A stretch of 64,000 nucleotides of DNA from Flavobacteriales bacterium UBA4466 (GTDB lineage: Bacteria > Bacteroidota > Bacteroidia > Flavobacteriales_D > Crocinitomicaceae), in the NCBI GenBank assembly GCA_905182335.1, contig CAJJBE010000007.1, positions 1 through 64,000 of the forward strand, in the 5' to 3' direction. The notes under the pieces were generated by a model. The model was not told where the DNA came from. It did not search any database and was given only the letters and a program-made list of their open reading frames with translations. A program made the translations under genes and the position numbers. Of the stretch, positions 47,080-56,195 are shown piece after piece. Positions within the stretch are counted from its first letter, which is position 1, and every line of letters begins with the position of its first letter.

Positions 47080-47083
47080 GCCT

Positions 47084-47854
47084 TTACTTCTCTGAGATAT
47101 AGAATAAGTCAATACATCCCTCCTTCGCAGGAGTAACAGAATAATCTTTCATTGTAATATCAACCCCTTTATCTGAAAGCTTATTTCTATTCATTCTATT
47201 CAAGATGTCATAAGGAATTTGAAGTATACATCTTGGCATGTTATACTGAAGGTTGAAGATGTCGAATCGTGTAATTTTCTTCACCGACCTCTTGTTCTCA
47301 TCATAATACTTCATCACCTCATCGTTCCCAAAAACTCCAAGAGTATAAACAGAACTAAACTCTATAGACAATAGGTCTTTCAATTCTTGAATCGTGTACT
47401 CACGAATATGCCAAGGATTTCTTGTCAACGACATATTCTTGTTTGGCGTAGTAACAATGAACTTTCCCCCTTTTTTTAATACGCGGTGAATCTCCTTTAC
47501 ATACTGAACATCATCTTTGATATGCTCAATTACCTGAAACGAAACTACAAAATCAAAGTGATTATCTGGTAATCCTGTTAATGGCGGAACACTCATTTGA
47601 CGAAACTCAACATTTTCAATTTCTTGACTTGATTTTAAACCGGCAGCCGACTCGAACTTATCAATTGTTAAAAATAAATCTACCCTTGAACTCAGCATTT
47701 CGATGCCATAACCACTTCCAGTTCCAATTTCTAATACATTTCCTGAGATTATTTTTGCAGCCTCAACATAAGCCAAAATACTTCTTTGATAAACGTAATT
47801 ATCCGATTTATCTTGCTGTGAAACTCGTTCTGCGGTTTGAATCTTTTTACTCAT
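47084..47854 (-). CDS. Class I SAM-dependent methyltransferase
   Basis: 256 residues. Motif I is GNVLEIGTGSGYGIEML (about 38-54), motif II region FDFVVSFQVIEHIKDD and post-II VLKKGGKFIVTTPNKN. This is the Methyltransf_11/UbiE-like type. The substrate cannot be read from the sequence. It is on the minus strand before the EnvC-like gene cluster but separated from it by about 70 bp downstream of that cluster, so it may be read through from it. Confidence 0.85.
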   Translation of the reverse strand: MSKKIQTAERVSQQDKSDNYVYQRSILAYVEAAKIISGNVLEIGTGSGYGIEMLSSRVDLFLTIDKFESAAGLKSSQEIENVEFRQMSVPPLTGLPDNHFDFVVSFQVIEHIKDDVQYVKEIHRVLKKGGKFIVTTPNKNMSLTRNPWHIREYTIQELKDLLSIEFSSVYTLGVFGNDEVMKYYDENKRSVKKITRFDIFNLQYNMPRCILQIPYDILNRMNRNKLSDKGVDITMKDYSVTPAKEGCIDLFYISEK

Positions 47855-47926
47855 AATTCTATGTCCAAATAATTGAGGAAACCAAATGTAAGTTAAATAG
47901 CCCTATTGATGAAATAGTACATTGAT

Positions 47927-49213
47927 TTAGTGTGAAACCCAAAGTGTTGGGTTTAAGCATTTAACTACATTACCAACTACATGATGTATTTCAAAATGTG
48001 CGATAGACATGTTAAGGGTTACATCCAAAAGTAAAGAACCAATTACTTTTTTAGTGCTCACCTTCATTCCAGAAATTACATAAGTATCTTGAAGATTACT
48101 ATAAACTGTACGATAATTTCCGTGCTTAATAATTACAACCTTTCCTGCTCCTGGTATGTTCAATACACTAGTCACTTCTCCTTCAAAAATGGCCCTTACT
48201 TGAGCATTTTTAGGGGTGCTAATGTCAATGCCACGATTATTTGTTGTGACATTCCTCAGTGTCGGATGTGCATTTTTACCAAAAGACTCTGTGATACTCC
48301 CCTTGTCAACTGGCCAAGGCAATCGCCCTTTATTCCCTTCGAAAGAAGCGCTTAATTTCGTAGACTCCTTTGTTTCTGAGAATGTCGGTTCTGACTTCTT
48401 CGCAACAGTTGGCGTATTAGATTTTGCATTCTCAGCTTCTAAGCGTTTACGTTCAGCCTCCGCCCTCTTTCTTCTAGCCTCTGCAGCTGCAATCTCGTTG
48501 CGGATTGCTGTATTAATCCTCTCTCTTAAAATCGCTTTGCTTCTTTCTTCTTCAGCTAATTTGGTGATTAATAACGATTCTTCACTTTTAAATTTTTGGT
48601 AAACTTCCTGCTGCTTTTTTCGATCAAATTCAATTGCAGCCTTCTCTTTGATTTTATCCTTAATGAGGGCAACTTTATATTGCTTCTCTTTTTCAATAGT
48701 GATTATTTCTGCTTTAATCAACAATTGATTTTGCTTAATCGCTAAGAATTGTTTTTGTTGAATTTCCGAAATACGCTCTAAGTATTTAGCGCGCTTTACA
48801 GCTTCAAAGTAACTTCCGGATGAAACGATAGACATCATCTTTCCATACTTGTTCCTACGCTTATAGGCGTAAATTAATAGCTCTGTGTATTGTTTTTTAA
48901 GTCGGTCTATCTTTCCGTGTAAAAGCTCTATCTGTTGACTTTTACTTTGGATAGTTAACTCAGCAGCACGAATTTGATTGTCATAATTCTTTAATAACTG
49001 TTCGCGATAAATAATTTGATTTTCAATAACCTTCAACTCATTCAGCGATGTCTCTTTCGCAGATTGACTTTTGGATAAGAGGAATTTTGTATCAGAAATT
49101 TTCTGTTCTAATCTTACTTGTTCACGCCTCAGTTTATCACTAGTAGGCTGTCCAAAACCAATAAGTGTGAGCAGCAAGAAACACACTAAAAGTATCTTAT
49201 TTACACTGATCAT
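47927..49213 (-). CDS. EnvC-like murein hydrolase activator (degenerate LytM/M23 domain)
   Basis: 428 residues: signal peptide, a long coiled coil (about 25-270, rich in Glu/Lys/Arg, with EAEARRKRAEAERKRLEAENAK-type sequence split by QQ), and a C-terminal LytM domain. The domain's zinc ligands are largely lost: NNRGIDIST has Asn/Arg where His is expected, and YSNL stands for the usual YxHL, while AHFEIHH is kept. This is the EnvC pattern, which activates amidases rather than cutting peptidoglycan. The long frame to 49309 overlaps the DUF4292 gene, so I start at ATG 49213 (MISVNKILL), still overlapping it by 17 bp. Confidence 0.85.
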   Translation of the reverse strand: MISVNKILLVCFLLLTLIGFGQPTSDKLRREQVRLEQKISDTKFLLSKSQSAKETSLNELKVIENQIIYREQLLKNYDNQIRAAELTIQSKSQQIELLHGKIDRLKKQYTELLIYAYKRRNKYGKMMSIVSSGSYFEAVKRAKYLERISEIQQKQFLAIKQNQLLIKAEIITIEKEKQYKVALIKDKIKEKAAIEFDRKKQQEVYQKFKSEESLLITKLAEEERSKAILRERINTAIRNEIAAAEARRKRAEAERKRLEAENAKSNTPTVAKKSEPTFSETKESTKLSASFEGNKGRLPWPVDKGSITESFGKNAHPTLRNVTTNNRGIDISTPKNAQVRAIFEGEVTSVLNIPGAGKVVIIKHGNYRTVYSNLQDTYVISGMKVSTKKVIGSLLLDVTLNMSIAHFEIHHVVGNVVKCLNPTLWVSH

Positions 49214-50003
49214 ATCCTTCTGGTATTGTGAAATAAATAGGCTCAGGCTCATTGAGTCTTGTCTTTTTATATTCCAGTTCAATGAAAATTGATTTACTTG
49301 GACTTTCAATCGTAACCTCTACCTCGTAAGGTATAACATAAGTATCAACGATCTCATAAGATTTGTATTCTAACTTAACAAATGTTGTATCCAGAGGGCT
49401 TTCAATAACAATTTGTTTTAACTGCTTCAAATCATCAGTAAGTGTGTAATATGTTATAATCTCACGCTCGCCCTTCTTTTCATTCTTTTTAATTTCACGC
49501 TTACTGTGTGAACTCATTGTATAGTTGTATGAATCGTCAACTCTGGAATACTTCTTCTCATTATCAAACCCTACAGGCATCCCCACAAGTAACTCTTCCA
49601 CATTAGAGAAACTAAAATCTAAATCAAAACTCTCTTTCAAGTATGACAGGCTTTTCTTTGAATAACACTTTTTTTGCTTATCTGTTACTTTAACAGAGTC
49701 TTTAGTAAAAAGAGCATTGAGAACAGGAAAACGAGCGAAAGTAACCAATGTGTTGACAGCACTATCACGTGTAATTCTAATCGACGTCTTAAAAGAAACA
49801 TTTTGAGAGGAATCTTTATATTTCGTAGATAATTTCGTGTAAAAATGAGAAAATTCCATGGAAGAAAGACTATCCAAAATGGTTGTTATCTTGATGTCTT
49901 TCACCTTTTCTAATCTCTGTGCTTCAGACTGATAATGATTAGCACAAGATGTTAAAAGTAGAATGGATAAAATCCAAACACCATATTTAGTACACTGGAT
50001 CAT
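49197..50003 (-). CDS. DUF4292 lipoprotein
   Basis: 268 residues with a lipobox (LLLTSC, Cys20) and a LolA/LppX-like half-barrel composition. FYTKLSTKYKDSSQNVSFKTSIRITRDS and ARFPVLNALFTKDSVKVTDKQKKCY match the DUF4292 pattern, including the late YEVEVTIES strands. Members are thought to handle lipids or lipoproteins at the outer membrane. Overlaps of 17 bp with both neighbours (TPR and EnvC-like genes) show tight coupling in a cluster conserved across Bacteroidetes. Confidence 0.82.
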   Translation of the reverse strand: MIQCTKYGVWILSILLLTSCANHYQSEAQRLEKVKDIKITTILDSLSSMEFSHFYTKLSTKYKDSSQNVSFKTSIRITRDSAVNTLVTFARFPVLNALFTKDSVKVTDKQKKCYSKKSLSYLKESFDLDFSFSNVEELLVGMPVGFDNEKKYSRVDDSYNYTMSSHSKREIKKNEKKGEREIITYYTLTDDLKQLKQIVIESPLDTTFVKLEYKSYEIVDTYVIPYEVEVTIESPSKSIFIELEYKKTRLNEPEPIYFTIPEGYDQCK

Positions 50004-51699
50004 AGTATCTTTTATCTTCTATTTTTTTCTCCAAACTTTGATTGTCCGACAACAACTCTTTTGCCTTTTCCCAAAACACAAGCGCTTCTGTAATTTTCCC
50101 AATTTTGAAGTAGACATCACCTAAATGCTCCACTATCATATAATCATTTTCCTTAAGCTTAAAAGCTCTGTTAAACTGAAATAATGCTAGGTCGTAGTCG
50201 CCTTTTTGAAACAACACCCATCCATAGGTATCTATAAACTGTGGGGATAATGGGCCCCCTTCACTCGCTTGTAATGCCAATGATTCAGCCAAGTCCAAAT
50301 CTTCTCTATTTATCGCCAATCGGTAGGCAAAATTATTGCGAATAATTAAGCTTTCACGATCAATACTCAACGCTTTATTAAAGCTCTTCTTTCCATTGGA
50401 AAAATCCTTGATTCCAAAATATGCCTCGCCTAATTCTCCATAGAATTCTGCTTCCAATGGTTTGTCATTAATAACTAACTCTTTCCCAGCAGACAATACA
50501 TCCACTGCTTCATTATGTTTTTTCAATTGATTCGCACTGACTCCATTCAATAAAGCAGCTGTTGTTGATGTAGAGAAGAATGTTAAGCACTCCTTACTGT
50601 CTTTATATAAATTTTCAAAATCACGGTTTTGATACTCCATGATCAGTACTTGATTCCAAATTGGATACTTCGCTTTGTCATATTCAAGTGCTTGTTTATA
50701 TGCATATAAGGCCTCATCATTTTTCTCAGCACGCAACAAGTAATCGCCGTGAATTGAATGAGCTTTCGCTTCTGTTGGGTATGATTCAACCAAGAGATTA
50801 ACCAATATATAAACTTCAGGATCAATTTTAAAACTAGAATCATGAATATTAATCAAGATTTTCATTTTAGTATCGAGGCTCACATCATCACTCTGAAAAG
50901 CCAATATTAACTCTTCAAAAGATTTATCATCCTCTTTTTGCTCTCTATAAATATCTGCTAATGCTAAATGTGCACGACCGTTACTTGGATCAGCTACTAC
51001 CAATTCTTTCAACATTTCAAGGGCTTTCCCCATTTCATTTGTCTTAAAGTAATGATCAACATACACCGCTATCAATTCCGGATCATTCGTATAAACTTCA
51101 CGAGCATTATCGAGTTCAGCAACTGCTTTTTTTGGAAATTTAGCCTGCATTAAAAGAGTATACTTCTGAATGGATAAAGCAAGATTAATCCCCACTTGAT
51201 CTTCCACTTTATTTAATGTCTCAATAGCTTTTTCAAAGTCTCTCTTTTTTATTAAAGCTTCTACATACCCGTATTTCCAATCAATATTTCTCGGTGCTAG
51301 TTTTATTATTTTTTCAAAGTTATTCAATGATTCATCAAGTTCTCCACGCTCATAATACATGTACGCCAACTCTTGGATGTATCCAATATTATTAGGATCA
51401 ATTTCGGAAGCTCTTAAAATATATTCCGCAGACTTATTCATGTTCCCAGAAGATAACTCTAGTTGTGATAGGGCGTAATAGACCGCATCATCATCTTGTC
51501 GTATAGCTAAACACTCCTCAAATTTCGTGATTGCTTCTGAAGTTCTACCTGTCGTTTTTAGGCGAATTCCCTCATGAAATTTTGTGATGTGCGGATAATC
51601 AGCAGTGCTAATCATACGCGGCTCATTCGCTATTTTCTTTGTCACACACGATGTGGCTAAAAGAAATACTGCAATTATATATATACTGAGTCTACTCAT
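49987..51699 (-). CDS. Tetratricopeptide-repeat lipoprotein
   Basis: 570 residues with lipobox LLATSC (Cys18) followed by about a dozen TPR units (for example EAITKFEECLAIRQDDDAVYYALSQLE and GELDESLNNFEKIIKLAPRN). TPR arrays scaffold protein complexes; here on the periplasmic or outer face of a membrane. The gene overlaps the nucleotidyltransferase before it by 8 bp and DUF4292 after it by 17 bp. The precise partner is unknown. Confidence 0.88.
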   Translation of the reverse strand: MSRLSIYIIAVFLLATSCVTKKIANEPRMISTADYPHITKFHEGIRLKTTGRTSEAITKFEECLAIRQDDDAVYYALSQLELSSGNMNKSAEYILRASEIDPNNIGYIQELAYMYYERGELDESLNNFEKIIKLAPRNIDWKYGYVEALIKKRDFEKAIETLNKVEDQVGINLALSIQKYTLLMQAKFPKKAVAELDNAREVYTNDPELIAVYVDHYFKTNEMGKALEMLKELVVADPSNGRAHLALADIYREQKEDDKSFEELILAFQSDDVSLDTKMKILINIHDSSFKIDPEVYILVNLLVESYPTEAKAHSIHGDYLLRAEKNDEALYAYKQALEYDKAKYPIWNQVLIMEYQNRDFENLYKDSKECLTFFSTSTTAALLNGVSANQLKKHNEAVDVLSAGKELVINDKPLEAEFYGELGEAYFGIKDFSNGKKSFNKALSIDRESLIIRNNFAYRLAINREDLDLAESLALQASEGGPLSPQFIDTYGWVLFQKGDYDLALFQFNRAFKLKENDYMIVEHLGDVYFKIGKITEALVFWEKAKELLSDNQSLEKKIEDKRYYDPVY

Positions 51700-52711
51700 T
51701 TATAGTTGTATGATCTCCTAGACTCAAATCTCGCGCCAAACCGTCATAATTAACATTTGAACCAATCATTGAATCTATTAGGATTGCATTTTTTATATCC
51801 GTTGAGTGCTGTATAATCGAGTTCTTGACAACACTATCATTGATTCTAGTTCCATTTCCAATAGAAACATGAGGTCCAACTACCACATTTTTCAAGTGAA
51901 CCTTTTCACCAATAAAGCAGGGTTTAATCACGATTGAATTTTCTAGAGTAGCTGATTCTGGAATCAATTGCCCACCTTTCTTCGCATCATTTTCTAGAAC
52001 TTGAGCATTTGTTTCAACTGTAACCTTCTTGTTTCCACAATCCATCCATTGATCAACTTGACCGGTTTTAAATATCTTCCCCTTTGACATCATCCCTTTG
52101 ATTCCGTCGTTTATTTGGTATTCACCACCATGAATAATATTGTTATCTATTACCGATTGCAACTCAACTTTAAGCTGACTAACCTCTTTAAAATAGTAAA
52201 TTCCAATTACTGCTAAATCACTTATAAATTCAGCTGGTTTTTCTACCAGCTCAATAATTTCTTTTTTATCATTCAACTGAACAACACCATATGCCTCAGG
52301 ACTATTCACTTTTTTCACCCAAATCACGGCATCGGCAGCTGGATCTAATTCAAAATTAGCCTGAATTAATGTGTCGGCGTATGCAATTACTGCAGGCCCT
52401 GATAATGAGTCTTTTGCACACATAATTGCATGTCCTGTCCCAAGCGGTTCATCTTGACGATATATTGAGGCTTTTGCACCTATTCCTTCTGCAAGTTCAA
52501 TCAAGCTATTAACTATACCATCTCCAAAAAATGCAGGGTCTCCCAAAATGAAAGCTACCTCCTCTACCTTTTCACCTACAACTTCAGCAATGTCTTTGAC
52601 TAATCGATGCACGATAGGCTGTCCAGCAACTGGAATTAAGGGCTTAGGAACTGTAAGTGTATGTGGCCTAAGTCTACTTCCACGACCTGCCATTGGGACT
52701 ATAATTTTCAT
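51692..52711 (-). CDS. Sugar-phosphate nucleotidyltransferase with C-terminal beta-helix
   Basis: 339 residues. The N-terminal nucleotide-binding signature MAGRGSRLRPHTLTVPKPLIPVAG (Gly-rich loop, then PKP) is typical of RmlA/GlmU-like pyrophosphorylases. The remainder of the Rossmann domain includes GTGHAIMCA and YADTL. Residues about 250-339 form hexapeptide (left-handed beta-helix) repeats, IGNGTRINDSVVKNSIIQHS. It makes an NDP-sugar, but which one is not decided by sequence. Located between dut and the TPR gene. Confidence 0.88.
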   Translation of the reverse strand: MKIIVPMAGRGSRLRPHTLTVPKPLIPVAGQPIVHRLVKDIAEVVGEKVEEVAFILGDPAFFGDGIVNSLIELAEGIGAKASIYRQDEPLGTGHAIMCAKDSLSGPAVIAYADTLIQANFELDPAADAVIWVKKVNSPEAYGVVQLNDKKEIIELVEKPAEFISDLAVIGIYYFKEVSQLKVELQSVIDNNIIHGGEYQINDGIKGMMSKGKIFKTGQVDQWMDCGNKKVTVETNAQVLENDAKKGGQLIPESATLENSIVIKPCFIGEKVHLKNVVVGPHVSIGNGTRINDSVVKNSIIQHSTDIKNAILIDSMIGSNVNYDGLARDLSLGDHTTINE

Positions 52712-52746
52712 AAACTTTTTAATTTTTAATAACGTATAAAAACTGC

Positions 52747-53181
52747 CTATTTAATACCAGTACTGCCAAAGCCACCTTCCCCTCGTTCTGTTTCAGCAAG
52801 TTCAATTACCTCATTCCAATTTACCTGTTTTACTTCCGCAAAAACAAGTTGAGCAATGCGTTCTCCGTCTTCTACAACAAAGTTTTCGTTTGAAATATTA
52901 ATTAGTATAACGCCAACTTCACCACGATAATCTGCATCAACAGTTCCAGGGGAATTCAAAACAGAAACGCCTCTTTTCAAAGCCAGCCCACTTCTGGGTC
53001 TCACTTGACATTCGTATCCAACTGGAATTTCCATAAATAATCCTGTTTTAACTAGTGTCCGTTCTAATGGTTTTAAAGTGATAGACTCATCGATGTTGGC
53101 GCGTATATCCAAGCCTGCGGAAGCATTCGTTTCATACGATGGAAGAGCGTGTTTTGACTTGTTGATTACTTTAACTTTCAT
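52747..53181 (-). CDS. dut: dUTP diphosphatase
   Basis: 144-residue trimeric dUTPase hydrolysing dUTP to dUMP. All five motifs are present: [41 protein letters not shown] and the C-terminal [11 protein letters not shown] start at ATG 53181 (MKVKVIN); a TTG seven codons upstream is also in frame but extends past the usual N-terminus. It lies between the flippase and nucleotidyltransferase genes. Confidence 0.97.
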   Translation of the reverse strand: MKVKVINKSKHALPSYETNASAGLDIRANIDESITLKPLERTLVKTGLFMEIPVGYECQVRPRSGLALKRGVSVLNSPGTVDADYRGEVGVILINISNENFVVEDGERIAQLVFAEVKQVNWNEVIELAETERGEGGFGSTGIK

Positions 53182-53259
53182 GCTTATTCTATAAGCTACC
53201 AAAAATAAGAATTTTAGCTTGCCGAAAGCACCTTAAACTGTTCGTTTAGAAAGAAGTTA

Positions 53260-54729
53260 CTAACGTTCAATCGTTAACTTTTTTTGATTATTTGGTTTCT
53301 CTATTAGCCAAACCATAAAAATATAAAGTAGGATTAAACTATTGTGGAAAAAGAACTTTCTCCAAGAAAACGCACCCGGATCAAGGTCTATGAAGAAGGT
53401 TATTAAAAACAGAAATAGGGCAAGCCCGAAATAAAATGCAAACTTTCGTAAATTATACTTTATCGGATAATGCTTCTGCCCTAAGAAGTAAGACGCTATC
53501 ATCTGTCCAGCATAAACAATTAAAGTTGCCCATGCACTTGCCCAAAAACCATAAATTGGTATGAAAATGAGATTAATAAGAATAGTGACTACCCCTCCTC
53601 CAACTGCTATAAACGCACCATATTTTGTCTGCCCACTTAATTTATACCAAATGGATTGATTTAGATAGATTCCATAAAATACATTCGCAATTAGTAGTAT
53701 TGGAACCACTCCCAATCCTATCCAGAATTCTTCACTACGGATGAAATACTTAAAAATATCAATATTCAGACTTACAGCTATAAATACTAAGCAGATAAAA
53801 GCTATAAAGTAATTCATGATTTTTGCGTACATCTTTTTACTATCCTTATTTTTCTCTTGAGCAAAGAAAAAAGGTTCAGCTGCGTAGCGATATGCTTGTA
53901 AAAAGATGGTAACAATCATTGCTAATTTGTAGCATGCACTGTAAATCCCTAGCTGTGTTTCAGCAGCTCTCAATGTTAATCCACCTTGTTTATACAAAAT
54001 ATGTTTAAGCATTGCGCGGTCTATCGTTTCGTTGATTATTCCAGCAAATCCAGCAATGACAAGTGGCAACGCATACTTAAACATCTCTCGTGCCAACTCA
54101 GTACTATACTTCAATTTAAGTCCGATGTAGTCCTTATATGTCCCAATTGGCTTTATAAGCGATGACAATAAGTTTGCAACCAGAATAAATAGAATCCCTT
54201 CTTCTGGGTGTGCTTTATCGAAGAACCCATAAAGAAAAATTAAGTTCAACGTTATATTTACAGCAATTGCTGTAAAATGAATCGCGGCGAATTTCTTTGC
54301 TTTTTTCTCTGCGCGCAACTTCGCCATTGGTAGCGCTGATGTAGCATCAATACTAACTATTATTGCGAGTAACACAATATAAATACTGTGGTCAGAATAT
54401 AGCATTGCATCTGCAATATGCTGACTAAACACTACTAGAATTAAAAGAAAAATTACATTAAAACTAATGACTGTTAAGAAGCTATTTCGAAAAACTTCAC
54501 TCTTATCTTCTTTGGCATTTATAAACTTAAAGAAAGCTGTCTCCATACCAAATGTAAGAAGTACAATTAAAAATGCTACCCATGCATATATCTCAGAAAC
54601 CTTTCCGTATTCCGCTGCTGGTAGAACTAAAGTATAAAGAGGCACTAACAAGTAATTCAGGAGTCTGCCGACGATTGTCGGTAACCCATAAATAGCCGTT
54701 TGCCCCAATAAACTCTTCAGTGGATTCAA
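53260..54729 (-). CDS. Oligosaccharide/lipid flippase of the MOP superfamily (Wzx-like)
   Basis: 489 residues with 12-14 transmembrane helices. It starts MNPLKSLLGQTAIYGLPTIVGRLLNYLLVPLYT, as Bacteroidetes members do. The initiation codon is TTG at 54729, immediately after the TAA of the crotonase gene, so translation is probably reinitiated. These proteins move lipid-linked sugars across the inner membrane for surface polysaccharide assembly. The substrate is unknown. Confidence 0.9.
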   Translation of the reverse strand: MNPLKSLLGQTAIYGLPTIVGRLLNYLLVPLYTLVLPAAEYGKVSEIYAWVAFLIVLLTFGMETAFFKFINAKEDKSEVFRNSFLTVISFNVIFLLILVVFSQHIADAMLYSDHSIYIVLLAIIVSIDATSALPMAKLRAEKKAKKFAAIHFTAIAVNITLNLIFLYGFFDKAHPEEGILFILVANLLSSLIKPIGTYKDYIGLKLKYSTELAREMFKYALPLVIAGFAGIINETIDRAMLKHILYKQGGLTLRAAETQLGIYSACYKLAMIVTIFLQAYRYAAEPFFFAQEKNKDSKKMYAKIMNYFIAFICLVFIAVSLNIDIFKYFIRSEEFWIGLGVVPILLIANVFYGIYLNQSIWYKLSGQTKYGAFIAVGGGVVTILINLIFIPIYGFWASAWATLIVYAGQMIASYFLGQKHYPIKYNLRKFAFYFGLALFLFLITFFIDLDPGAFSWRKFFFHNSLILLYIFMVWLIEKPNNQKKLTIER

Positions 54730-55506
54730 TTATTTTCTAAAATTAGGTTTTCTTTTCTCTAAGAATGCTATTGTCCCTTCTTTAAAATCTACCGTTCCAA
54801 AACATTTTCCAAATTCTTCAATCTCTACATCATATCCATTAATACCATCTATATAGCTTGCGTTAACCGAACGAATTACTGAGGTGATTGCTGTCCCTGA
54901 ATTATTTAAAATTCGCTCTGCAATATCTTCTGCTTTGGCCATTAATTCATCTAATTCAACAACATAGTTGACTAGCCCGCATTTTAGTGCTTCATCTGCT
55001 TTAATAATGCCCGCAGTAAAAACCATTTCATTTGCTTTTCCTCGACCAACTAACTGAGCTAGCCTCTGTGTTCCTCCATAGCCTGGAATAACACCTAAAC
55101 TAACCTCTGGCAGTCCCATTCTAGCATTAGAAGAGGCTACACGAATATGTGAGCACATTGCAAGCTCAAGCCCGCCACCTAATGCAAATCCATTAACCGC
55201 TGCGATGACTGGTTTCGAACAATTCTCAATAAATGTAAATAACAATTCTTGTCCTTTTTGAGCTAACTCACCCCCTTGTGCAATTGTAAAGTCTGCAAAC
55301 TCCTTAATGTCAGCGCCGGCTACAAATGACTTTTCACCTGATCCTGTCAAAATAATAACCCCCGTGTTTAAGTCTTCATCTGCTGATTTAATTGCCTTGT
55401 GTAATTCTTCAATTGTTTCTTTATTCAAGGCATTTAATTGCTTTGGACGATTAATCGTAATTACATTAATATGCCCTTTTTGCTCTAAAAGTAAATTGTT
55501 ATACAT
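54730..55506 (-). CDS. Enoyl-CoA hydratase/isomerase (crotonase) family protein
   Basis: 258 residues. Oxyanion-hole residues lie in GSGEKSFVAGADIKEFAD and FALGGGLELAMCSHIRVAS, with GLPEVSLGVIPGYGGTQRL downstream, including the catalytic Glu positions. This is the pattern of short-chain enoyl-CoA hydratase (3-hydroxybutyryl-CoA dehydratase type) in fatty-acid breakdown or butyrate metabolism. Its stop codon touches the start codon of the flippase gene, but no metabolic link is obvious. Confidence 0.93.
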   Translation of the reverse strand: MYNNLLLEQKGHINVITINRPKQLNALNKETIEELHKAIKSADEDLNTGVIILTGSGEKSFVAGADIKEFADFTIAQGGELAQKGQELLFTFIENCSKPVIAAVNGFALGGGLELAMCSHIRVASSNARMGLPEVSLGVIPGYGGTQRLAQLVGRGKANEMVFTAGIIKADEALKCGLVNYVVELDELMAKAEDIAERILNNSGTAITSVIRSVNASYIDGINGYDVEIEEFGKCFGTVDFKEGTIAFLEKRKPNFRK

Positions 55507-55530
55507 TTTATTCTGTTTTCTAATTAATCT

Positions 55531-56076
55531 TTATTTATCTTTTGTCCTGATACGTTTATAAAACTTTATCAAAATCATTAACCCTACAGCTACTGCAAAA
55601 AACCCTGTAGTTCCCTTAATCCAGTTCAGAGAATCTTTTAATGAAACTAAAAAAACAATTGCAACAAGGCATAAAGTAGCAACTTCATTCCATAACCTTA
55701 GTGACCCTGATTTCCAATTAAATTTTCCTTTAACAAAATTAGAAATGATGTTTTGACATACAAAATGATACACCAACAATAACACGACGAAGGACAATTT
55801 AATATGCATCCAGCTCGCTTGAAGATAATAATCAGGATTTAATAAAATCATCCACGTTCCGAAAACAATTGTTAAAATCATTGCGGGCGTTGTTATAATC
55901 CACCACAGACGTTTTTCCATGATTTCAAATTGAGCAGAAAGAATTCTTTTCTCAACTTCTTCCTTTTCTTGTGCTTCTGTATGGTAAACAAACAAGCGAA
56001 CGATGTAGAAAAGTCCTGCGAACCAACTTACCACAAAAATGATGTGTAATGCCTTGACCGTATTATCAAAATCCAT
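55531..56076 (-). CDS. hemJ: Protoporphyrinogen IX oxidase HemJ (CopD-like)
   Basis: 181 residues with four to five transmembrane helices. Conserved residues include the His in KALHIIFVVSWFAGLFYIVRLFVYH, MEKRLWWIITTPAMILT and WMHIKLSFV. It converts protoporphyrinogen to protoporphyrin in heme synthesis. It diverges from lysS with 119 bp between starts and precedes the crotonase gene by 24 bp. Together with ctaA it is the second heme-pathway gene in the window. Confidence 0.9.
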   Translation of the reverse strand: MDFDNTVKALHIIFVVSWFAGLFYIVRLFVYHTEAQEKEEVEKRILSAQFEIMEKRLWWIITTPAMILTIVFGTWMILLNPDYYLQASWMHIKLSFVVLLLVYHFVCQNIISNFVKGKFNWKSGSLRLWNEVATLCLVAIVFLVSLKDSLNWIKGTTGFFAVAVGLMILIKFYKRIRTKDK

Positions 56077-56148
56077 ATCGTAAATATAGTTCGAATTCTC
56101 TATTATCTGTTACTAAATGTGAATTGTACAACAGATATACAAGAAACG

Positions 56149-56178
56149 TTCATGATTCTGCGTAAATCCTTATCTTTG
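56149..56178 (+). promoter_or_regulatory. Probable -33/-7 promoter of lysS
   Basis: TATCTTTG at 56171-56178 matches the -7 box exactly. TTC (56149-56151) is 19 bases upstream, one base off the TTG -33 element. It lies 18 bases before the lysS ATG. Confidence 0.5.
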
Positions 56179-56195
56179 CTCACTTAATAACTTTT

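Noticed and set aside
49214-49309. N-terminal extension of the EnvC-like protein to 49309.
   Set aside because: It lies within the DUF4292 gene in another frame and would bury the signal peptide 32 residues inside; ATG 49213 puts the signal peptide at the start.
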